A stretch of DNA of 64,000 nucleotides from Alviniconcha marisindica (lineage: Eukaryota; Mollusca; Gastropoda; Provannidae). The notes under the pieces are model-generated. The model saw only the letters and a program-made list of their open reading frames with translations. It did no database searches and was not told where the DNA came from. Positions 57,295 to 64,000 of the stretch are shown in pieces. The first letter of the stretch is position 1, and every line of letters begins with the position of its first letter. Where the stretch lies: assembly GCA_018857735.1 (NCBI GenBank), contig JABMCL010002103.1, forward strand, positions 1,230,001-1,294,000, given 5' to 3'. A program made the position numbers and the translations under genes.

Positions 57295-58665
57295 CTTGCT
57301 ACTTGACTGAACTCCTTCTGACACTTCCGTCCATTCCAGTCTTGTCTTCCCACTGACCAGCCTTGTCTTCCCAGTGACTGAACTCCTTCTGACACTTCCG
57401 TCCATTCCAGTCTTGTCTTCCCACTGACCAGCCTTGTCTTCCCAGTGACTGAACTCCTGACACTTCCGTCCATTCAAGCATTGTCTTCCCAGTGACTGAA
57501 CCCCTTCTGACACCTCCATTCCAGCCTTGTCTTCCCAGTGACTGAACTCCTGACACTTCAGTCCATTCCAGCCTTGTCTTCCCACTGACTGAACTCCTTC
57601 TGACACTTCCGTCCATTCCAGTCTTGTCTTCCCACTGACCAGCATTGTCTTCCCAGTGACTGAACTCCTTCTGACACTTCCGTCCATTCCAGCCTTGTCT
57701 TCCCACTGACTGAATTTCTGACACTTCCGTCCATTCCAGTCTTGTCTTCCCACTGACTGAACTCTTTCTGACACTTCCGTCCATTCCAGTCTTGTCTTCC
57801 CACTGACCAGCCTGTCTTCCCAGTGACTGAACTCCTTCTGACACTTCCGTCCATTCCAGTCTTGTCTTCCCACTGACCAGCCTTGTCTTCCCAGTGACTG
57901 AACTCCTGACACTTCCGTCCATTCAAGCATTGTCTTCCCAGTGACTGAACCCCTTCTGACACCTCCATTCCAGCCTTGTCTTCCCAGTGACTGAACTCCT
58001 GACACTTCAGTCCATTCCAGCCTTGTCTTCCCACTGACTGAACTCCTTCTGACACTTCCGTCCATTCCAGTCTTGTCTTCCCACTGACCAGCATTGTCTT
58101 CCCAGTGACTGAACTCCTTCTGACACTTCCGTCCATTCCAGCCTTGTCTTCCCACTGACTGAATTTCTGACACTTCCGTCCATTCCAGTCTTGTCTTCCC
58201 ACTGACTGAACTCTTTCTGACACTTCCGTCCATTCCAGTCTTGTCTTCCCACTGACCAGCCTTGTCTTCCCAGTGACTGAACTCCTTCTGACACTTCCGT
58301 CCATTCCAGCCTTGTCTTCCCACTGACTGAATTTCTGACACTTCCGTCCATTCCAGTCTTGTCTTCCCACTGACTGAACTCTTTCTGACACTTCCGTCCA
58401 TTCCAGTCTTGTCTTCCCACTGACCAGCCTTGTCTTCCCAGTGACTGAACTCCTTCTGACACTTCCGTCCATTCCAGTCTTGTCTTCCCACTGACCAGCC
58501 TTGTCTTCCCAGTGACTGAACTCCTGACACTTCCGTCCATTCAAGCCTTGTCTTCCCAGTGACTGAACCCCTTCTGACACCTCCATTCCAGCCTTGTCTT
58601 CCCAGTGACTGAACTCCTGACACTTCCGTCCATTCCACCCTTGTCTTCCCAGTGACTGAACTTCT
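57295..58665. repeat. 50/71-bp minisatellite with 449-bp higher-order repeat
   Basis: Built from a roughly 50-bp unit (ttgtcttcccagtgactgaa + ctccttctgacacttccgtc + cattccag) with or without a 21-bp extra (ttgtcttcccactgaccagc+c). A variant run at 57451-57570 recurs at 57900-58019, offset 449 bp. The minus strand has no stop in a 515-codon frame (58830-57283), but units shift between frames, so it cycles through three unrelated peptides. Not called coding. Confidence 0.93.
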
Positions 58666-59081
58666 CAGCTTTAGATCCTGGCCGCAGCGAGGTGGTGATG
58701 TGAGTTCCCCTATTACGCAGTCTATGACGCGTTGGAGCGCAACTGCACGACGAACGTCGAATGAAGCCGGAGTGGTTTGTCGTTCCAACCAGCGACGAAT
58801 GAATTTTTGAGTGTGCATTTTTACTCTCATAAATCCGATATATTGCAGTGTTTAGCACTTGTATGGTTTACCTTACCACATCTACTGTTAGTACCATACG
58901 GTTTGATGCCACATCTAGCTCTTGAGATGTCGTTTTCTTCTTGTCTGCCTTCATAGTTAGGTGTGTATAATGCACCATCGCTTAGCTTCCAATCTTGTTG
59001 GATGTGATCTTGTTTTATACGTAGATAGGGAGAAAGTCATTATTCTGTCGCTTTCCTTTATTCGTTAATATGATTTTGTAA

Positions 59082-59138
<57 letters not shown>

Positions 59139-59741
59139 GAAAATTTGCTTTCAATTTGACTTACTTTGCCTTATTATTGCTCTGTTCGTATCTTGTGAAG
59201 TTTTAGACATAAATTAGTTTTTGTTTTGTTTTTAAGTCTTTTTTTGTTGGTGGTGGTGGTGGTGGTGGTGGTGCTGTTTTTTTGTTTTGTTTTTTTTTTG
59301 TTTTTTGTTTTTTGTTCTCTCTCGCATAATTAATTGTATTCTTGTATGATGTATTGAGTGTTGCTGTGTTTGTCATCAGGGACAGATTTGCAAAAAAAGC
59401 CGACTCGTGCTTAAATCTTTAACCTTGTGTAATAAAGTATTATCTTCTCTTATTTTATCATAATCCGGGACCGGAAATGACCGAGGCCCGTGCTTTGGTC
59501 AGCAGCATGGTGGCATTTCAGGCGGCAACAGCAACACACTGGAACACGTGCCGCGGCAAAGGAAAACAGTCAGTACACGAGTGCATCAGTGGAAGCCGTT
59601 TTGCTACACAATAATGGGGGGAAATATTCATTCCAAGTTTTGTTTGTAGATTTCAGTGTTTGCTTCTTATTGTGGGGATGAAAAAAAAGGGGGTTGGGTT
59701 TGAAGTGGTTCATTAGAAGCGAAGGGAGTCTACGTAGGATA
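58666..59741. other. Unassigned sequence with (CT)n and T-rich runs
   Basis: (CT)n at 59083-59137; (GGT)n at 59249-59272; T/G-rich to 59315. A minus frame at 58690-58830 (FIRRWLERQTTPASF) is non-repetitive but unrecognised. Confidence 0.5.
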
Positions 59742-59843
59742 CGTGCGTGTGTGTGTGTGTGTGCGTGCTGCACGTGTGTTTGTGTGTGCGTGCGTGCACG
59801 TGTGTGTGTGTGTGTGCGTGTGTGCGTGCGTGCACATGTGTGC

Positions 59844-59910
<67 letters not shown>
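59742..59910. repeat. Compound (GT/GC)n microsatellite
   Basis: GT with gcgt and gcacat interruptions. Confidence 0.95.
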
Positions 59911-59911
<1 letters not shown>

Positions 59912-60034
59912 CGTCACCCCATATTTCCCTGCTCCAGCAGACGACGAATCGAGTGTGTCGTCCGGAGTCTAAACCTGACGGTTCTGGTGAGGGCTGGCCG
60001 GCTCTTCCGTCTTCGTGGATCGCAGCTGATGATG

Positions 60035-60205
60035 ATGATGTGGAGCTTAATGTCCTCGGATGTCGGGTTGACACATGTGGGACAAACTGTGACCAGTGCG
60101 TGTGCATGTCTCAATATTGCCTTACGTCCACAGAAACCGTAAGGCTCTTTAGGACGGGGAGCCCAGGACGGCCACCTCGACTTTCACACAGCTCCTGAAC
60201 TCTGA
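60035..60205 (-). mobile_element. SINE-like S3, third copy
   Basis: tgtcctcggatgtcgggttg, cttacgtccacagaaaccgt, ccaggacggccacctcgact. (GAT)n at its left edge forms the 3' tail when read on minus. Confidence 0.8.
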
Positions 60206-60493
60206 AGTGGGCCGCAACACTTGGGACGAGCTATTCATAGGTATCCGATCCCGATCCCCCCCCCCCCCCCCCCCCAACTCTACTAGACCATTATTTATCA
60301 TGTGGTCTCTGTAAACGTAAAAGCCCAACAAACAATCAGTTACAGTTCTACCCCCCCCCCCCCCCCCCCCCACGCCGAGCCGGCCAAGGAGCTGTGTGAA
60401 GAGGGAGGTGGAGCAGTTACAGACCCCCCGACCCCCCCACCCCCGGGCCGGCCAAGGACCTGTGTCGTCAAGGAACTGGGTGGAGGGAGGTAG

Positions 60494-60554
<61 letters not shown>

Positions 60555-60605
60555 CGAAGGAGCTGTGTGACCTGTCAAGGAGCTGTGTGAAGAGGGAGGT
60601 GGAGC
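60206..60605. repeat. Poly-C tracts, (GT)n and a local duplication
   Basis: Poly-C at 60255-60275 and 60352-60371; (GT)n at 60497-60553. The segment aaggagctgtgtgaagaggg occurs at about 60387 and 60578. Confidence 0.85.
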
Positions 60606-60775
60606 AGAACACAACTTTTGAAGAGAAAGGAGAACCGAACCACATTCGAACCGAGGTCCCTCTGCTTACCAGCCTAACACGCCTTACCGCTAGGCCAAAC
60701 CGGCTCACCGAACCGGAGCGAGTACATTTTGCTTTACGTCCACAGAAGCGAGATGGCTTATTAGGGACGGGAACC
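60606..60775 (-). mobile_element. SINE S2, head plus tail, body missing
   Basis: Minus orientation: head at 60640-60712 (cgaaccgaggtccctctgct, cgctaggccaaaccggctca); a tail-like segment tttacgtccacagaagcgag ... ttagggacggg lies to its right, out of order with the standard element. Probably two fragments. Confidence 0.65.
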
Positions 60776-61499
60776 GGAGCGCCTGGGACGAGCTATTTAT
60801 AAGTGCCCGATCCCCCACCTACCCCCAACCTCCCAACCCTAGGGTTAGTACACGGATGGTAGTGCTAGTGGTTGTGGTAGTGGTTGAACCCGACTGTCTA
60901 CCTATGCTTGTGCGCGTGCCTCAAGCGTAACGTAGCCGAAGTCGCACAGATCGCTATATACCTAAACACCTGCCCCTTCACACAGAAGAGTAACCTGAGA
61001 AGGTTCATCCAGTGACAAACTTTACAAATAATATTAGTCTTTTGCGGCATCACTGGTCAAGTAGTTGTTATGCTCGTAAAACTGACAACAGAGACGCACT
61101 CGGTGGCAGCTGGTTACTTCAGTCAGGTCCGGCCACCACTTTGAGGGAGGCGCGAGGCAGACCTCCCGATGGTGCCAGAGCAACCAGAACCCTTTTGGGC
61201 GTGAAAAACGTCGAAACACTCACTAACAACCCCGGCTGTGGTAAGAACGCAGCAGTAGACGAAAAACTTGAGTCATGTGGTAAACAGTCTTCGTAACCTC
61301 TGGCCTGTGATCCGCACACAAATCGCTGACGTCACGAGAGAAAATAGTTCCCTAATCACTAACCACTACCACCCGTGTACTAGACCGTATGGTTCTGTGG
61401 TCTCTGTGAACGTTAATCCCAAACAAACAAGTTACTCGGTGCTGGGAAGTCAGCTGGTCTACGTTAGATTTGGGTCCTGGGTTCCCTGATATATACTGA
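60776..61499. other. Unassigned sequence with an S2-tail-like fragment
   Basis: 61380-61430 (gaccgtatggttctgtggtc, ctgtgaacgttaatccc, then caaacaaacaa) aligns with the tail core of S2 but ends in CAAA repeats. No gene recognised in the rest. Confidence 0.5.
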
Positions 61500-62465
61500 T
61501 AGTTAGTGACGTGATCGCCCTTCCTTCACACTTAGATACTGACAGTGACGTGATCGCTCTTCCTTCACACTGATGATACTGATAGTTAGTGACGTGGTCG
61601 CTCTTCCGAAGTTCTCACTTAGATACTGATAGTGATGTGATCGACCTTTCTTCACACTTAGATACTGATAGTAATGTGATCGCTCTTCCTTCACTGACTT
61701 AGATACTGATAGTGATGTGATCGACCTTTCTTCACACTTAGATACTTATAGTGACATGATCGATCTTTCTTCACACTTAGATACTGATAGTGACGTGATC
61801 GCTCTTCCTTCACACTTAGATACTGATAGTGACGTGATCGCTCTTCCTTCACACTTATGATACTGATAGTGACGTGACTGATCGGTCTTCCTTCTCAGTC
61901 ACTTAGATACTGATAGTGACGTGATCGCTCTTCCTTCACATTTAGATACTGATAGTGACGTGATCGCTCTTCCTTCACACTTAGATACTGAAGTGACGTG
62001 ATCGGTCTTCCTTCACACTTAGATACTGACAGTGACGTGATCGCTCTTCCTTCACACTTAGATACTGATAGTGACGTGATCGCGGCTCTTCCTTCACACT
62101 TAGATACTGACAGTGACGTGATCGCTCTTCCTTCACACTTAGATACTGATAGTGACGTGATCGCGGCTCTTCCTTCACACTTAGATACTGACAGTGACGT
62201 GATCGCTCTTCCTTCACACTTAGATACTGACAGTGACGTGATCGCTCTTCCTTCACACTTAGATACTGATAGTGACGTGATCGCGGCTCTTCCTTCACAC
62301 TTAGATACTGACAGTGACGTGATCGCTCTTCCTTCACACGAAGTTAGATACTGATAGTGACGTGACTGCTCGGCTTCGGCCTTCACGCTTAGGTACTCAT
62401 AGTGACGTGACGTGATTTGAGCAGAAGAAGTGTGTTGTTCTTCCTTCACACGGCTTAGATCCTGA
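61500..62465. repeat. 39-bp minisatellite with 42-bp variants
   Basis: About 25 copies of ttcacacttagatactgata + gtgacgtgatcgctcttcc. Variants have an extra cgg. Each good copy contains tgacgtga. Open on both strands because units are multiples of three. Confidence 0.93.
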
Positions 62466-63102
62466 TAGTCTCTCTCACACACGTGCGCGCGCAACAAAAA
62501 GCAAACGAACAGAAAACAAAACGCAAAGCGAAAGTATCGCAAAATTCGACTTGTCAGTCTGTCGTACCGAGACAGATGTCGGCAAATCTGATCATCATGT
62601 CACGGCCTGAGCCTGTCGAACGCCTTCACACTGTATTAATCCCACCTAAGTTTAGCAACACTCTGGCTAACACTTTTTTCTCTTGCAGATGCACAAAAAT
62701 ATGTTAGTACAGAAAAGAAAGATAGTGAGAAAACGAGCGCCAGACTGATTTCAAGCAGACCTACCGTGCACCTGCAATTTTTATTCGTTAGAGCGTAGTC
62801 AAGGGGAGAGGACTCCTAGTCAGGTTGACGCATTTTACAGGTTATTTCCCTTGAACAAAAAAAAATCGTGTGCCTCGGACTGTTTTGAAAGATTTTTGGT
62901 GCGTGAATACAGTCCTTACTTTTAATGCCATAGGTGCGTTGCGTATGGGTGTGTAAGTGTGTATGGGTGGGTGTAAGTGCGTGTATAGGTGTGTGTGTAA
63001 GTGTGTGTGTGTTGGGGGGGGGGGGGGGGGGGATATGGGTGGGTGTAAGTGCGTGCATGGGTGGGTAAGTGTGTATGGGTGGGTGTACAGCTGAGGCCGG
63101 CA

Positions 63103-63107
<5 letters not shown>
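62466..63107. other. Unassigned sequence; G-rich near the right end
   Basis: Poly-G at 63015-63032 and gtgtgtaagtgcgtg-like degenerate repeats at 62945-63090. No gene recognised. Confidence 0.6.

Positions 63108-63168
<61 letters not shown>
63108..63168. repeat. (CA)n microsatellite
   Basis: About 60 bp CA after a short GC alternation. Confidence 0.96.
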
Positions 63169-63169
<1 letters not shown>

Positions 63170-63214
63170 GGCAGTACAGTGAGGTTAACACACACACAGC
63201 CCGGCAGTACACGG

Positions 63215-63745
63215 CCCAAGCTATGTGTACACTATACAACTATGCACCAGTTTACAGTATCACTGTATTCAAAGCTGTAACCTGCCACCTGTACTTTAGA
63301 AAGCATAGAAAGTTGACCCCGGAGAAGAAAATTCTCCCGCCAGGACTGACTCGAACCCGAAATCTTTCAATCGCGAGTTCGTCGCTCTACTACTGAGCTA
63401 AGTAAGTAAACATGGTGCTTAACGTCCACAGAAACCGTACGGCTTATTAGGGACGGGGAGAAGGGGGGGGAAGGGGGTATGGAGGTGGGGGGAGAGGGAG
63501 ATTATATACCTATCGCTACACTGTCACCACCAGAATGACTTCTGCATTAAGATGGGCAGCGATGAGAGCCATTTTAATGTTTCAGTAGGAAGTGATGGAC
63601 AAAGTCACAAGACAGTGTCCACAAACCACAACCTTTTTGAAGAGAAAGGAGAGCCGAAGCGGTATCGAACCGAGGTCCTTCCGCTTACCAGCCTAACGCC
63701 TTACCGCTAGGCCAAACCGGCTCACTACTGAGCTGTCTCCGGGCC
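63215..63745 (-). mobile_element. SINE S1, degraded, split by SINE S2
   Basis: Minus orientation. Body with agctgtaacctgccacctgt, the aagttgaccccggagaagaa segment, and a head with substitutions (cgggttcgagtcagtcctgg region; ctactgagct at its end). Interrupted at 63400-63723. Confidence 0.78.
63400..63723 (-). mobile_element. SINE S2, intact reference copy with 11-bp target-site duplication
   Basis: 324 bp. actactgagct stands at 63389-63399 and 63724-63734. Minus orientation. Head: gagccggtttggcctagcgg then cctcggttcgataccgcttc. Body: gattatatacctatcgctac on plus. Tail: ggtttctgtggacgttaagc, then accatgtttacttactt. The best-preserved S2, probably among the youngest. Confidence 0.9.
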
Positions 63746-63899
63746 ATAATTATACGAGTTGAAATGAAGAATTTGTGTCTCCAAACTGACTTTCTTAAAT
63801 AATGTATGGTCTTCAGTGCTACGTGGGACGGTGTCGGTTGTTTTCCGCTCCTCAGTACCGACCGCTGTCAGCCACGGCTGCGTCAGACTGAGTCTCCGT
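63735..63899. other. Unassigned sequence
   Basis: Short gap between S1/S2 and M1; nothing recognised. Confidence 0.5.
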
Positions 63900-64000
63900 C
63901 AAACTCCAAGCACTGGTTTACGACATCCTTCCTTCAACTACTGCCGTATTTAGTTACGCCAGAGGTCCCAGAAAACTGCCAGCTAACGAGCAGTTTGTTT
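63900..64000 (+). mobile_element. M1 TIR element, copy 4, cut by window end
   Basis: Starts caaactccaagcactggttt and continues through tagttacgcca and gctaacgagcag, the left end of M1. The rest lies beyond the window. Confidence 0.8.

Noticed and set aside
57283..58830. 515-aa minus-strand ORF as a gene
   Set aside because: Entirely minisatellite apart from the first about 55 codons; units shift frame, so there is no constant protein repeat, and no splice or domain evidence exists.

Overview
The window looks like nuclear DNA from a repeat-rich animal, most likely a lophotrochozoan and plausibly a marine gastropod. That is an inference from the kinds of tRNA-headed SINEs, LINE relics and dinucleotide tracts present; I cannot name a species. 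There are no operons, rRNA, CRISPR arrays or intact viral genes. Nearly all long open frames fall in tandem repeats whose unit length is divisible by three or whose unit lacks stop codons, so I do not call them genes.

The only protein-coding sequence I recognise is on the minus strand at the left edge: three exons of a matrix metalloproteinase (MMP) gene. Exon 5511-5704 encodes the propeptide end with the cysteine switch PRCGNPD and a furin-type site RIKR. Exon 3458-3533 is a 24-codon linker into the catalytic domain. Exon 1315-1457 encodes the catalytic-domain segment with EHGDGDGNAFDGEG. The splice phases agree across both introns. The zinc-binding exon (HExxHxxGxxH) would lie left of base 1. 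A further minus-strand candidate first exon at 43352-43900 (strong Kozak ATG, Pro/Ala/Gln repeats, one hydrophobic segment, consensus donor) sits beside a CpG-rich stretch with a perfect CRE. It could be the start of the same gene or of another one; the exon that would join it to 5704 was not found.

The rest is intronic or intergenic sequence built from: (1) about 45 minisatellite arrays with units of about 17-79 bp; (2) long CA/GT and CT/GA microsatellites plus poly-C runs; (3) dead non-LTR retrotransposons at 13.7-14.9, 15.3-16.5, 26.7-28.1, 33.65-36.85, 41.5-42.1, 48.8-49.4 and 53.5 kb; (4) several SINE families. I call these S1 (tRNA head, AAT tail; 10.7, 29.9, 41.1, 47.8, 63.2 kb), S2 (tRNA head, TTAC tail; 25.3, 46.3, 47.7, 52.2, 55.9, 60.6, 63.4 kb), S3 (52.3, 52.75, 60.0 kb) and S5 (23.5 kb); and (5) M1, a roughly 440-bp non-autonomous element with terminal inverted repeats, in four copies (24.6, 32.5, 46.0, 63.9 kb), one flanked by a perfect 9-bp direct repeat.

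The most interesting signals are the MMP exons embedded in minisatellites (one array contains the exon's own splice-acceptor context), the M1 family, about 60-bp 'tail-only' retroposons with 9-11 bp target-site duplications, and a 3-prime tail core shared by several SINE families. Nested insertions with target-site duplications give a relative chronology.
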